Assembly (NCBI RefSeq): GCF_029962835.1
Contig: NC_080588.1
Location: 15,766,001 to 15,830,000, forward strand
DNA: 64,000 nucleotides
DNA from: Magnolia sinica
Taxonomy: Eukaryota > Streptophyta > Magnoliopsida > Magnoliales > Magnoliaceae
Direction: 5' to 3'
The notes under the pieces are model-generated. The model was given only the letters and a program-made list of their open reading frames with translations. It searched no databases and was not told where the DNA came from. Of the stretch, positions 11,289 to 23,029 are shown one piece after another. Both the position numbers and the translations under genes were made by a program. The stretch's first letter is position 1, and the number at the start of each line of letters is the position of its first letter.

Positions 11289-14121
11289 CCGACATTAGAA
11301 GAAACTTGGTCTCTGGTTCGCTTCTCAATAAGGCTGGTGTCAAGTTAGTATTTGATTTAGATAAGCTTGTAATGACTAAGAATGAAACTTTTGTTGGTAA
11401 GAGATACTGTATTGATGGTTTATTCATTGTAAATGTATTCAATGATAATAAAAAAAAAATGTCCAGTTCTGTTTATATCATTAAACCTTTTTATTTGTGG
11501 CATAGTAGATTAGGTCATGTGAATTTAGTATCTTTGAAGAAAATGAAAAGATTAGGTTTGTTAACTAATATATTTAATGAGGAATTCGATAAATGTGAAA
11601 CACGTGTAGAATCAAAATTCATTAGAAAACTTTTAAACGAATAGAAAGATCATCTATTTTATTAGAGTTGTTATTCAGTGACTTAGGTCATTTTATAAAT
11701 CACATGTCTAGAGGTGGAAAAAGATATTACATAACTTTTGTAGATGACTACTCTAAGTTCACTAAAGTCTATCTGTTAAGGAACAAAGATAAAGCTTTAG
11801 ATGCTTTTTCTAAATACAAAATTGAAGTTAAAAATCAATTAAATATAAAAATTAAAAGACTTAGAACGGATATGGGAGGTGAATATGAATCTTCTTAATT
11901 TAGAGAATTATGTGAAAAGAGTGGAACAGTTCATGAAACTACAACTCCTTATATACCAGAACAAAACGGAATAGCAGAACGTAAGAATAGAACTCTTAAG
12001 GAGATAGTAAATGCTTTGTTAAATAGTTCAGGCTTACCCTCAAATATGTGGGGAGAAACAATTTTATCTGCTTGTTATATCTTAAATAGGATTTCTTCTA
12101 AATCTTCTGAAAAAATACCTTATGAACTTTAGAAGAATCGTGTTCCTAATTATAAATATATTAAAGTGTGAGGTGTCTTTCCAAAGTAGGATTACCTGAA
12201 ACTAAGAAAAGAAAGTTAGGCCCTAAAATAACCGATTGTGTATTTATATGGTACGCACAAAACAGTGCAGCTTACAGGTTTCTAGTCTTAAAAAATTAAG
12301 GATAATATTCTAAATCCTAATATAATTATAGAAACTAGGGATGCAGAATTCTTTGAGAACGTATTCCCTATGAAATCTAAATCTATAGGATTAGAGGAAG
12401 TTAATGAATCAGATATCGTGTCTACTAGTAAAAGTGCTTGCGAGAAAGTAGTAGAAGAGATATAACGAAAAAAAGTTCTAGAGTTAGAAGAGAAACTAAC
12501 TTAGGAGATGATTTTTTTCACCTTCTTAGTAGAAGACGATCCTATAACTTATATAGAAGCGATTAACTCTCCAGATGCAACATTTTAGAAGGAAGCAATA
12601 AATGATGAATTGGAATCTATAATACCTAACAACACTTGGGAACTTATAGACCTACTACTTGGAAACAAACCAATAGGCTATAAATGAGTGTTTAGAAAGA
12701 AACTAAAACCAGATGGAATTATTGATAAGTTTAAGGCTAGGTTGGTAGCGAAATGCTTTGAACAAAAGGAATGAATAGATTACTTCAATACATATTCCCC
12801 TATAACTAGAATTACAACTATTAGGGTCTTAATAGCAATAGCCTCCATATATAAATTGGTGGTATACCAGATGGACATTAAAACAGCTTTCCTAAATGGA
12901 GACTTAGAAGAAGAAATATATATGGAGCAACCTGAGGGTTATAAGATATCAGGTAAAGAAAATAAAGTATGTAGATTAATTAAATCATTATATGGTTTAA
13001 AACAGGCTCCTAAACAATGGCATGAAAAATATGATGGTGTTTTAAAATCAAATGGTTATCATATAAATGATGTACATAGATGTGTATATAGTAAAATTTT
13101 TAAAAATAATTATGCTATTATATGCCTTTATATTGATGACATGCTTGTTTTTTGAACTAATATTAAATTAGTTATTGCGACTAAGAAATTCTTGTCATCT
13201 AAATTCGACATAAAAGACTTAGAAGAGGCTAGTATAATTTTGGGTATTAAAGTAAGCATGAAAGATGATGTTATTATATTATCACAATCTTACTACGTTG
13301 AGAAGTTATTACGAAAGTTTAACCATTTTGACTATTTACCTGTCAGTACTCCTTATGATTACAGCATGACTCTCATGAAGAATATAGAAAATAGTATCTC
13401 TCAATTAGATTATTCCAGAATAATTGGTAGCCTCATGTATCTAACAAACTGCAGTAGACCTGACATAGCCTTTACAGTAGGAAGGCTAAGTAGATATACA
13501 CATAACCCTTGAAAAGAGCATTGGAATGCTTTGTCTAGAATTTTGAGATACATAAAAGGCAGTATGACGTATGATTTATATTATAATGGTTATCTTGCTG
13601 TATTAGAAGGATACAGTGATGCTAATTAGATTAGTGATTCAGATTAGACAAAATCCACTAGTGGATATGTCTTCACTTTGGGTGGAGGAGCAGTCTCTTG
13701 GAAGTCTATCAAGTAGACATGTATTGCTCGATCGACTATGAAATCTGAGTTTATTGCCTTAGAAAAGGCTGGATCAGAAGCTGAGTAGCTTAGAAATCTC
13801 TTAGTTGATATATCATTGTGGACAAAGCCTGTATCGGCCGTATCTATTCATTGTGACTGTGAAACAGCTATAGCAAAAGAAAAGAGTAAAATATATATTG
13901 GAAAGAGCAGACATATTATACTCAGACACAACATAGTAAAACACATGTTGTGTGGAGTCATATCTATTGATTTTGTGAGGTCAAAAAAAAATCTGGCAGA
14001 TCCTCTGACCAAAGGACTATTTAAAAGGTTAGTTAATGATACATCGAAGGGAATGGGGTTGAATCTAATATATGAGCTACCAGTGTCGGCAACCCAACCT
14101 ATACAAGTGGAGATCTCATGA
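11289..14121 (+). pseudogene. Copia 1 integrase, reverse transcriptase and RNase H
   Basis: Gag-pre-integrase HSRLGH motif (about 11510), then an integrase core with FVDDYSK (about 11740) and PEQNGIAERKNRTL (about 11960). The DDE zinc-binding Cys pair after the HH pair is degraded. The reverse transcriptase has KTAFLNGDLEEEIYM (about 12880), SLYGLKQAPKQW (about 12990) and the catalytic YIDDML at about 13130. RNase H has STSGYVF near 13660 and ADPLTKG near 13995. Stops interrupt it at 11896, 12130, 12685, 13510 and 13627, among others. Each of these sits where Copia proteins carry Trp or Gln. The role would be reverse transcription and integration. It is now inactive. Confidence 0.88.
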
Positions 14122-14613
14122 GATAAGTTTAATGGGTAAACAATAAGACACAAGATATACGATTTCACTGAGTTATATGAGCCCCTTTTATAGTGTACAA
14201 TGCGAGTAACAACGTACAATGATGAGTTTTTAGAACTCTTAATGGATCCATAGCCATATATTTGATAGTGTATACAGTTGCTGTATACACTTGATGGAAT
14301 TTACCTATACGGGTGTGAAGGTGGAGGCCGCTTCCTATGAGAATCTATGCGAATTCTCTAGAGCACTCATGAAATCCAGGTAATGGTGTATGACCGAAAT
14401 AGATCGAACTGCAGAATCACTTAGAGAGGAAGAGTTGTGTGAGTGACATGTACTTGCGATTTACATTAAAAGAATTCAGGTTCAAGACTATGGTGTTACG
14501 TGATTCTTGTAGACCTGTCGTGCTTACTCTAACGTCGGTTCAAGTCTATGGTGACACCGGCACCATTACACAACTATTACGCTTTAATCGAAAGAGTTTT
14601 TATTTTGAAACAT

Positions 14614-14622
14614 GTGGGGGGT
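14614..14622 (+). other. Polypurine tract of Copia 1
   Basis: GTGGGGGGT lies directly before the 3' LTR start at 14623, where plus-strand DNA synthesis would be primed. Confidence 0.7.
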
Positions 14623-15576
14623 TGTTGTATTTTGTTTCAAAATAAATATTAAAAATTTGATTTTTCAAAATTTTAGGTTTCCCTGTACATTTGGAATTTT
14701 TGGTGTTTTTGACTTGTGGGTTTTGTCTCACATCAGATTTGACAAAGAAAATCCTCTTGTATATAAGATAGGCTTTTTGCCTTGGGGCTTGAGCCCCATT
14801 CAGGGGACATGTGAATTTGATCCTGTGGGGAGAGGGCTATGCCAATAGTTTTAATCTATGTCATTGACCACACGCATGCACATGCCGAGCCGAGAGCCGA
14901 GTCTGAGTCCGAGTCTAAGTCCAAGTCCAAGTCCATGTCCATGTGTGTGTACGAGTGTGCGACGCGACGTGACGAGACAGGCTGGGCGTGGGCGCAGGTG
15001 CGGGTGAGGTGTCAGTGTACTCGCGTGGGTGTGTGTGTGTGTATGGGTACTCGCGAGACTTTATTTGTGAGAGTGTACTTACACTTGCGCCTTTTCGTTT
15101 TAAACCAGAGAGATGTATCCGTTCCGGTTGGTCGCACCTGTTGGGTTTAAACCCAACGGACCTAACCCTTTCTAAAGGATGCTTATGCATCACTTCAGAG
15201 TTTATATAAAGACTTCCGATTCACATTTCAAAATACAAAAATCCCTTTTCTCATATAAAACTCCCACTGATATTCCGTTTTTAAGAATTTTGATTGTTGA
15301 GTCAACTCAGCACTTTCGGGTTAAACTGCAAGTGGTTCGAGCCCGCGTACAGTGAGTGCACCGCTGGGACCGGGTCATAGTCATTGTATCCTGGAGGTCG
15401 ATTGCTCTAGAAACCTATTATACTTGGGACGTTGTCTAAGGGGAGCAAATTCGATTTCAAGCTGAGTGACTCAGTCACGCCTCGACTCAATTCAATAAGT
15501 CCTCTTTCTCAAAATTTATTTTCTTCTTTGGTTCTCGATTTTAATAGCCTATTTAATTCAACCAAATATTCCAACA
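14623..15576 (+). repeat. Copia 1 3' LTR
   Basis: Matches 6619-7543 from TGTTGTATTTTG to CCAACA, with scattered substitutions and small indels (954 versus 925 bases). Intact TG...CA ends. Confidence 0.9.
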
Positions 15577-15581
15577 ATATA

Positions 15582-16050
15582 ACATTGCGGAAGGTGTGGA
15601 CGACTGAGATGGATCGAGCTTCCATTAGTGTAGGGAGGAAGAAACGGAGGTGAGGAGTTTCATAGGAACTCTCAGCAAACATGGTTTCCAAATATGGCAG
15701 AGCTATGCGGGTCCACTAAGGTACCAAATGAATGATCCGCAACATCCATTGTCATGCAGCAACGAGATAAGGTAGGAGCTCCAATCGTGGCTTGATTGAA
15801 GATTCAAAGTGGGTCGCAGATGAAGTTTTAAAGCAAGGGGTGTCAATGGATAGGGTTTCATGATGGTCCAGGTTAAATGGATAGTACAAATCGGGTCGAT
15901 GGGTCCCAGCTTGATGGATGGGGCAAGGTGAATGGGTCAGGGCATGCGGCTGTCGGTGCGAACTGAAACCGAAGGAGGAGAATGGACGAGAAGATCAGGA
16001 AGGGAGGTTCGATTTCTCAGTGCGTGCATAAGCACGTCACTTATTTTTTT
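15582..16050. other. No gene recognised
   Basis: Flank of Copia 1. No open frame with a recognisable domain. Confidence 0.5.
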
Positions 16051-16054
16051 TTCA

Positions 16055-16215
16055 AAAATGAGGGTGGCCCCCACAAGAATAGCATGACAAATCCACACCG
16101 TCCATCAGTTTTGTCCACCCATCTTAGGGCATGGGCTAAAAAATGAGTCTTATATGGTGCTCAAGTGGGCCACACCAAAGGAAACAATAGGACTTGTATT
16201 GTTCACCGTTGAGAA
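16055..16215. mobile_element. MITE-like fragment (GTGGGCC family)
   Basis: Contains 'aatccacaccgtccatc' and 'caagtgggccacaccaaagg', phrases shared with the MITEs at 41619-41935, 60826-61327 and 61769-62264. It has no defined ends here. Confidence 0.45.
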
Positions 16216-16224
16216 AAAAGAAAA

Positions 16225-16595
16225 ACAGGTTGTTACAAAAGGAGCACAACTAGAGCACTTCATTGGTACCATGTCCCATAGTGTGATATTCAACTTCTAT
16301 TGAAGATTAGGCAAAAATTGATAATTTCTTACTTTTCCAAAATACAATATTACCTACTACGAATGTATAAATCAGATTGTAAAATGTTGATCAGCAGTAG
16401 AACCGACCCAATCAACATCACAATAGGCTTGGATATTAAGGTGTTCATGATCAGCATAGAGAATACCATAATGTAATCCATGTGGTTTGGGGGAAACTCT
16501 ATATATCCAAGAATACGATAAACTACATTAAATGATGGACACATGGATTATGAATAAATTGATTGACTATGCTTAGAGCATACACAATGTCCAGA
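16225..16595 (-). pseudogene. Copia RNase H relic
   Basis: The minus strand shows, across at least two frames, the conserved end of Copia Pol. VVYRILGYIE lies near 16520, then AYCDVDWVGS near 16420, then GGN/GNIVFWKSKK near 16340, and EVEYHTMGHGTNEVL near 16260. These match the RNase H active-site region (Asp in YCDVDW) and the following catalytic segment in order and spacing. At least one frameshift and a stop at a Trp position break it. No LTRs are recognisable beside it, so it is an isolated remnant of a third Copia insertion. Confidence 0.75.
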
Positions 16596-16599
16596 TGTC

Positions 16600-17797
16600 T
16601 AGGCCTGTGGTGGAGATAAAATAAGCTTGAAGCCACTTGTAATTTCATTGCCACTCATTATTTTGTTGTACCTTTTGTCTTTTATTTTTGAATAAATATA
16701 TTTTGTACCTTTCAAACTTAAGTTACTCTTTTTAGAGAGTACCTTGACTTTGTGGGGGAGATAATAAAGTATATTAGATGGATTTGAGTAATATTCTTAA
16801 ATCAGGATATTTCTAATTTTTGTTATAATATGTTTCTCTTTGGATCTCTCCACATCCCCTTTAAATCACCCATCTTCTCTCTATATTCAGTTGTTATTAG
16901 ATAAATAATACAATAAGATTTGTCATAATATAATCCATGTGGTTTAACAATTTCTATTCTAGAATTACTTATATTTATAATTATAACTTAAAAATTATAC
17001 AAAAACTCATGTTCTAACATAGCCTTAAATATAGGCTTTAACTTGAAATTTAGCCCACTATTCTAAATCTTAATTTGTGCTTAAAATTAGACACAAGAGG
17101 TCTTGATGGTATATACAAATTCAATTAGATTTGGATGAGCAAAATCCTATTTCCTTAGTCGGGCCTAAAAATAAGCACGAGAATTTCAGCTACCATTGTT
17201 TCGGTTTGGATTTTATGCTACTATACCCATATTCAATAGGGTGATTTGTAACATTTGGAGACACATTTTCATGTATGAATTACTTAATTGCTATCCTATA
17301 AGGCTTTACAACCATAGTGTTTTTTCTTCACATTTATTTTAACTTCATTTACCTTGTTGTCCTTTTGTTTTGTTTTGTTTTGATCTTGTTTTGTTTTGTT
17401 TTGTATTGTTTTTTTTTTTTTTTTTGGTTTTTTAATTATAAATAATAATAAAATGGGATCATATGAAGGTCTCCCAGGCTCAATATCCACATCATGTAAG
17501 TCCCTTGCATGGGCTTTACTTCTTTCAACAACTAAAGGAGCATATGAAAGATGTTATCAGCTAAAGATACCCTAAAAACTATCGAACGTACCATGACTCC
17601 CACCCCTAACTATTCTCCTTGTATCAATCTTAGCCCCACGTTCACTACCACTCTTACTGTCCCTCTTTTGTCATGAACATCTGCTGACGTTGTTCGTTTT
17701 CACAAGTCGTGCATAGACTCTCTCTCCTCACCATTGTCACCTCACTATCAAAGCCCTCGCCGAACTCAACATTATCATCATCACTTGTATCCATATA
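16600..17797. other. AT-rich sequence without gene
   Basis: No domain-bearing frame. It contains a TTTTG simple repeat (separate entry). Confidence 0.5.
17360..17426. repeat. (TTTTG)n and poly-T microsatellite
   Basis: Runs of 'ttttg' followed by about 20 T residues. Confidence 0.85.
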
Positions 17798-17805
17798 ATC
17801 ATACG

Positions 17806-18475
17806 TAGAGCTGAACCAAGTTAGCTCGGTTAACTCGCTCGATTTGACTTGAAAAATCTTGATTCGACTTGGTTCAAAACTGAGATCGAGCTGAGTTGAG
17901 TTGATTTTTGGAGCTCGAAAAAATTTCGAGCCAAGTTCGAGCTTGTCCAAGCTTGAATTGACTCGAATCGAACCTCAACTCGAATTGAACCAGTTTGGTG
18001 ACTCAATTATTTTGATATTGATGTTGCTCACCCAGTATTTAATGAAATGACTCAACGAAGTGTTGTTTTGGGTGCATACATTCTCTGTGGTATCAGCTGG
18101 TGGTGAGGAAGGTATGTTTATGAAACAAATCACTGCCAAAAAAAAAAAAAAAAAAGAAGAAGAAAGATTAAATGATAAAACTACCATTGTATCTTGATTT
18201 TTATGCTACATACTGAGTGTTTGATGAAATACCTATTAACTATTGTTGCTATTTTGTATATTATGAGAAATTACAAATGCACTCAATGTGTTTGAGAAAA
18301 TGCCGCACAGGCCCGAACTTGGCTCGAACTGGCCCGAGCTGCTGACCGAACCAAACCGAGCTGGCTCGTCGAGCTCGAGGTTTGAGTTGAGCCAAGTTCA
18401 AGCCGAGGTCATCTAGTGGCCGAGTCGAGTTGAGCTGTGCCAAGCTCAACTCGGTTCGACTCGTGTACATCTCTA
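17806..18475. mobile_element. Non-autonomous hAT-like element, 670 bp
   Basis: Termini TAGAGCTG and (reverse complement) TAGAGATG are flanked by ATCATACG (17798-17805) and ATCATACC (18476-18483). That is an 8-bp TSD with one mismatch, as expected for hAT. Both ends are rich in inverted 'gagctcgagttgag'-type motifs. No transposase is present, and the open frames over the ends are repeat artefacts. Confidence 0.65.
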
Positions 18476-18483
18476 ATCATACC

Positions 18484-18989
18484 CCAAAACCTCTATTCGA
18501 ACTGTATTAAGAGCATTTTGTTTCTTCTTATATGTAATAGTTTTTTCCCTTAATATATTTCAATTTATATCATGTCATTTATATTATTTCTTTTAGGATG
18601 CTTGAGCACCCCGAGATTTGCCTCTTTTGATATATTAAATCCTACTTCATATATGTAATTCCTTTTGTTAGTAATATGCTACTGTAATTGCATTTTATGG
18701 CATGTCTATTCCCACCCACTCTCTCACAACTATACCATCTAATGTATTCATTTCCTGCTTGGTTGCCATTTTTTTCCATCCACAAGTCACACATTGTAAC
18801 CCCAAGTCTCCAACCAACCAAGTATTAGATTATCAATGAACTCTCTACACTCTTGCTCCACTCCAACTCATCAAGTGACTCAAATCATCAACTTGAAATT
18901 AGTCCAAAAGCCTTCAAGCTCCTACCATAATATAAATATATAATATTAAAATAACACTATCTTAGCAAATAGAAACCAAAAATTGAAAT
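18484..18989. other. No gene recognised
   Basis: AT-rich, without a supported feature. Confidence 0.5.
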
Positions 18990-19755
18990 TTAAATTCGTG
19001 ACTTGTGCTAGACCGATGTGGGACCATTAAAGTGCCTTAAAACGGCTCAAAGTTCATGCAACATATGGAACTCATCCTAATAATGGATACCTCTAATAAT
19101 TTGATACCAATTTTTCTTTTTGAAATTTGAGAAAAAAAATTAAAATTAAAATAGTGTCGAGCTGATTTAAGATCACTAGCGTGCCCTAAAACAATATGAA
19201 ATTCATGCAATTTCTGGAACTTGTCTCACCTATGTATATTTATAACCATTTGACACTGTTTCCCACAAGAAACTAGAGAAAAATTATATTGAATTTAGAT
19301 GAATAGCATCTGATCGATTTAAGACTACTCGAATGCTCTTGAAATGATCTGAACTTTCATGCAATATGTGGAACTCTTCATACGAATACATATTCATAAC
19401 AATTGGACATTTGTTTTACTCAAAAAATTTCAGAGAATAAAAAAGTAAATTCAAATGATAGCGCTAGCTGATTTAGGATAAATCGAATGCTGCCAAAACT
19501 ACCTGAAATTCATGTAATCCGTGGAACTCATTCCACAGTACATATCATTAACTATTTAACACTAATTTCTTAAAAAGAATTGAAAAAACTTAAAATTAAA
19601 TTCAGATGAAACGTGTCGGGCTGATTTGAGATCACGAGAGTCTTGATAAAGGAGCCGAAATTCATGCAATCCGTGGAGTGCATTCCATTATTAGATATCC
19701 TTGAGAATTTGACATCAATTTCCTAAAATAATTGAGAAAAATATAAGAAAACATA
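18990..19755. repeat. Degenerate ~152-bp tandem repeat, five copies
   Basis: The anchor 'attcatgcaatccgtggaac' recurs at about 19055, 19204, 19358, 19511 and 19663, with spacings of 149, 154, 153 and 152. Each unit also carries 'gctgatttaagatca' before the anchor and 'aatttgacatcaatttc' after it. Copies are strongly diverged. Confidence 0.75.
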
Positions 19756-19759
19756 TACC

Positions 19760-20415
19760 TCGCACTGACGCTATTCATTAAAAAGAAAATGATCCTAAAT
19801 TACAAAAAAAATAACAAAAAATAGAAAAGAGATGGAAAACACTTATTTAGTGCACAGATATGTAGATCTAAATTCTATATATGCATTTGAATAATTTACA
19901 CTTTAAATATTTTAAAAATGTTTTTAATAATAATAATAATAATAATCTATAAACATAGCTTAATTGAGCACAAAAATCTAACTAGATTTAGTAATATAAT
20001 GCTAAATCAATATATTTACAGTAAGAATAAAAAGAAATAATTTTAACCTATTTTTTCAATTTTCTCTTAATTCAGGCTTGGATTCTGATCATTTTTGCAA
20101 ATGACTTAAATTTGTTTTAATATCTAGAAATTGCACAAATCTAATCAAAAATTAAAATTCGGTTAAAAATACTCCAAGAAGCAAAAATATTTTTAAAAAA
20201 AAAAGAAAAAAAAAGCAGGAAAAATGAAAAAAAATGGAATCATCCTTTTCTCTAAATCATGATCGTCCATTACAAGTCGTTACAATCTGATTTTTTTGGA
20301 ATGGACTATTACGGACCTATAACACATAATAGTTCGTATCGTTACATTTACATAATCATTTAGAAAATATACAATGTCATGAATTTGCAAAACCTCTTTT
20401 CACAAATTACGAAAT
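19760..20415. other. AT-rich sequence without gene
   Basis: Short (AAT)n at about 19928-19947 and A-rich runs at about 20190-20240. Nothing else recognised. Confidence 0.5.
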
Positions 20416-20420
20416 TAGGG

Positions 20421-20536
20421 GTCCTTACTCATGCCTTAGTGGTATACTCACAATAGTTTCAACAAAAAGTCATGGGTTCAATTACCTATTAGGGCAAAAT
20501 CCTATTGTGGTGTGAGTATGTTAGTGTGTGTGCAGG
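20421..20536 (+). mobile_element. tRNA-derived SINE-like sequence
   Basis: An A-box-like 'tgccttagtggtatactc' is followed about 45 bases later by a B-box-like GGTTCAATTACC (20475-20486), as in tRNA-derived SINEs. It ends in 'gtgtgtgtgcag'. No clear poly-A tail or TSD. Confidence 0.5.
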
Positions 20537-20615
20537 GAAAATGTTCTATGCGGTCGAGCTCATGAGAACTTCCCGTGAGGTTGAGCTGCGTGGGCCCCAC
20601 TATGATGCGTGTTGA

Positions 20616-20619
<4 letters not shown>
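20537..20619. repeat. Extra copy of the adjacent MITE's left terminus
   Basis: Direct repeat of 20684-20767 ('ttctatg-ggtcgagctcatg' and 'cttccc-tgaggttgagctg'), separated from it by the TA microsatellite. Confidence 0.75.

Positions 20620-20683
<64 letters not shown>
20620..20683. repeat. (TA)n microsatellite
   Basis: About 32 uninterrupted TA units. Confidence 0.95.
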
Positions 20684-20687
<4 letters not shown>

Positions 20688-21229
20688 AAGGTTCTATGTG
20701 GCCGAGCTCATGGAAACTTCCCATGAGGTTGAGCTGTGTGAGTCCCACTGTGATGCATGTCGAACATCTACCCCATTAGTCAGATGCACCATTCCATGGT
20801 GGACCTAGGGCTTAAAAATCAAGTTAATCCGTGACTTTTGTGGGCCACACCACGTACAAAAGTTGAGAAGGGTTACCCTTCATTAAAACACTCATAATCA
20901 TTTGTTGGGCCTACCGAGATGTGTTTCACAAATCCAGCCCATCCATTATGTGTGTTCCACTTGGATGAGGGGTCAAACCAAGTTTTGGATGCATCCAAGT
21001 TTCAAGTGGGCCCCACCAAGTGCTTTTATATGTTTTAGGCATGTCTTCACATGATTTTAGATGATATGGCCCACTTGAGTTCTGTATACGGCTGATTTTT
21101 GATATATCCCATAATTTAAAGGGGACTCAACAAATGTACAGTGTATGTTCGACATACATCACAGTGGAGCCTACACAACTCAACCTCATAGGAAGTTCTC
21201 ATGAGCCCGATTGCATATAACCTTCTCAT
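20684..21229. mobile_element. MITE with ~85-bp terminal inverted repeats
   Basis: The left end (20684-20767) and the right end (21144-21229) are imperfect inverted repeats. The interior contains 'caagtgggccccaccaagtg'. The TSD cannot be defined because the left side abuts the TA repeat. Confidence 0.7.
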
Positions 21230-21518
21230 ATTATAATATATTACAAAATTTGGGTTGTTTGCGCATTAATTTTAAATGATTACCCATTTGCAATAGGCTT
21301 TTCAACATGGACAAGTAACATTGAATGTGTGTCTATGAGTCCAAAGTACAACAGCTTAAGCATTCTATTGTATTAGAGTATTAAATAATATATAATTTTG
21401 GGCAGTCGCTTCTAGCAAACGGCGTCTTCTCTTTGCGCAAGCTACAGGTGCCGCATCGACTACAACTGCAGTTTCGTTAGAACGGCGAAAACAACAAACC
21501 ACATTTATTTTTTATTAA
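21230..21518. other. No gene recognised
   Basis: Short AT-rich spacer between two MITEs. Confidence 0.5.
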
Positions 21519-21975
21519 GGTGCTCCTAGTTGTATTTTTACAATTAGACAATCAATTCATTGAGCCAGACTATTCATTAGGTCTAATGCACATTTCAACG
21601 GCTACCATACAACCAGCACACCGACTAGATAGATATTAATCATTTGACAAATGGCTTTTAATATGGATGGTCAATATCGTGTATGGAAAATAGGTTCAAT
21701 TAATATAATTTGATATATCTGTTTGTCAGGGATCATCATGGATTGCTTTTTTATTCGAAAGATTCACTTGAAAAAAAGAAAGAAATCATAGCTGTCCCAT
21801 CCATTGCTCAGAGAAAGGATGGCTATAGAAAATAAAGCCTACTCAACCATGGATTGGATCATCCCATCCATACGAATTTTTTTCTTGGTGCGGTCTGAAA
21901 ATAATTATGGAATTAATGGACCGTTCAGATTGATCGATTGGACTATCCAAATGAACCGATACAACTAGGAGCACT
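21519..21975. mobile_element. MITE with GTGCTCCTAGTTGTAT inverted termini
   Basis: The left GGTGCTCCTAGTTGTAT is matched by a right ATACAACTAGGAGCAC. The interior is AT-rich and non-coding. TSD is not clear. Confidence 0.65.
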
Positions 21976-22032
21976 GTAACTTATACGAGTGCTCTGGGAG
22001 CACGGCAGCATTTCTCTTCTTTAAATGCTTTA

Positions 22033-22150
22033 GAGAAAATGACCACCGTAGACAAAACCTTTTATCCAGCGGTTTTTATGAAGAAATACAAACTTAAGTT
22101 ACCAACTTAGACTAACACGTGCGGACAGCAAATTTGAGGACGAAACTACC
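22033..22150 (+). repeat. MULE-B left TIR
   Basis: Inverted match to 41420-41537 with about 15 percent mismatch by eye. Downstream sequence to about 22360 ('gaagaaagcacgcacca') also matches the left end of MULE-A at 42110-42265. Confidence 0.85.
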
Positions 22151-22585
22151 TCTCCTTTCACTGCTGTTGCGTTTCCTCTCCCTCCCTTTCCCTAGCTCTA
22201 CTTTTTAAAAACAAGAGACGAAAAATCCTGCACTACTTCAGCTTGCTTGGATCGCACCACCCTCTAGCTGGATCCCACCCTCTCTATTCATCAGCGTTAT
22301 CTCGTTTTTCTGAAAATGGTCCCTCCACGGAAGAAAGCACGCACCACTGGTATAATATAGTACATTACCTAAACGGTGTAAATTTTTATTTTACTTGATG
22401 GATTACAAATAAAACATCATTGTGGGGGCATAACAAGGTTTCTACTATGGAACCACTGTTTCCTGTGGTATGATCCACTTGATATTTCGATATGCCACCA
22501 TTTTGGGTTGAAACCCTTATTCTAGATGGAAAAACAGATGAATGTCATGGATAGTCCACATACATTCAAGGCGGGCCCAACTCAG

Positions 22586-22769
22586 TTTTTTTATTTTTTA
22601 TTTTATTATTATTATTATTATTTTTTGGGTTAGCTTGTTAGTACACACCCATGTCAGTACACACACTCCATGTTAGCCACCCCCGCTAGGGATCGATACT
22701 AAGACCTCAAGTGTTGACACGGAGGTATCTCCACTCAGTCTGCCAATTGAGCTATGGATCTGGATGTGG
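22586..22769 (-). mobile_element. tRNA-derived SINE with 9-bp TSD
   Basis: On the minus strand there is an A box TAGCTCAATTGGCAGACTGAG-like motif. A B box near 'tatcgatccctagcggg' follows, and the sequence ends in an (AAT)n/A-rich tail. It is flanked by CCAACTCAG (22577-22585) and CCAACTTAG (22770-22778), a TSD with one mismatch. It is transcribed by RNA polymerase III in related families and depends on a LINE for mobility. Confidence 0.8.
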
Positions 22770-23029
22770 CCAACTTAGTTAACTCAGCACTATAAGAGCA
22801 TACTGAGCAAACTATAAATCCAATTTACGAGAGGTTTTGCTCCATTTGACGTACTTATCGGTTCATGATTGGTGAAATTCCCCGAGTAATTCATAAATTT
22901 GATGGAGATATCATAACAATATGATGGGGAACTTCCACGGGTTCATGTAATTTAACGGAAAATTTTATGAACCGCTTGGTCAATTTTATTAATTGCTCGA
23001 TCAAATTCACCAAAGAGAATTTCATGTAA
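22770..23029. other. Spacer with degenerate 'ttggtcaattt' repeats
   Basis: From about 22960 the sequence grades into poorly conserved copies of the 21-bp array. Confidence 0.5.

Larger units (their letters stand above)
6619..15576 (+). mobile_element. Ty1/Copia retrotransposon 1 (decayed, with nested solo LTR)
   Basis: Direct LTRs (6619-7543 and 14623-15576) bound a gag-protease-integrase-reverse transcriptase-RNase H region in Copia order. A purine tract precedes the 3' LTR. The flanks are GTATA (6614-6618) and ATATA (15577-15581), a 5-bp TSD with one mismatch. By eye the first 120 bases of the two LTRs differ at roughly one position in twelve, so the insertion is old. The element is interrupted at 8675-11283 by a younger solo LTR. 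Many in-frame stops make it non-autonomous. Confidence 0.9.

Noticed and set aside
17654..17950. 98-residue minus-strand open frame
   Set aside because: It runs from plain flank into the GAGCTCGA-rich terminus of the hAT-like element, with no domain.
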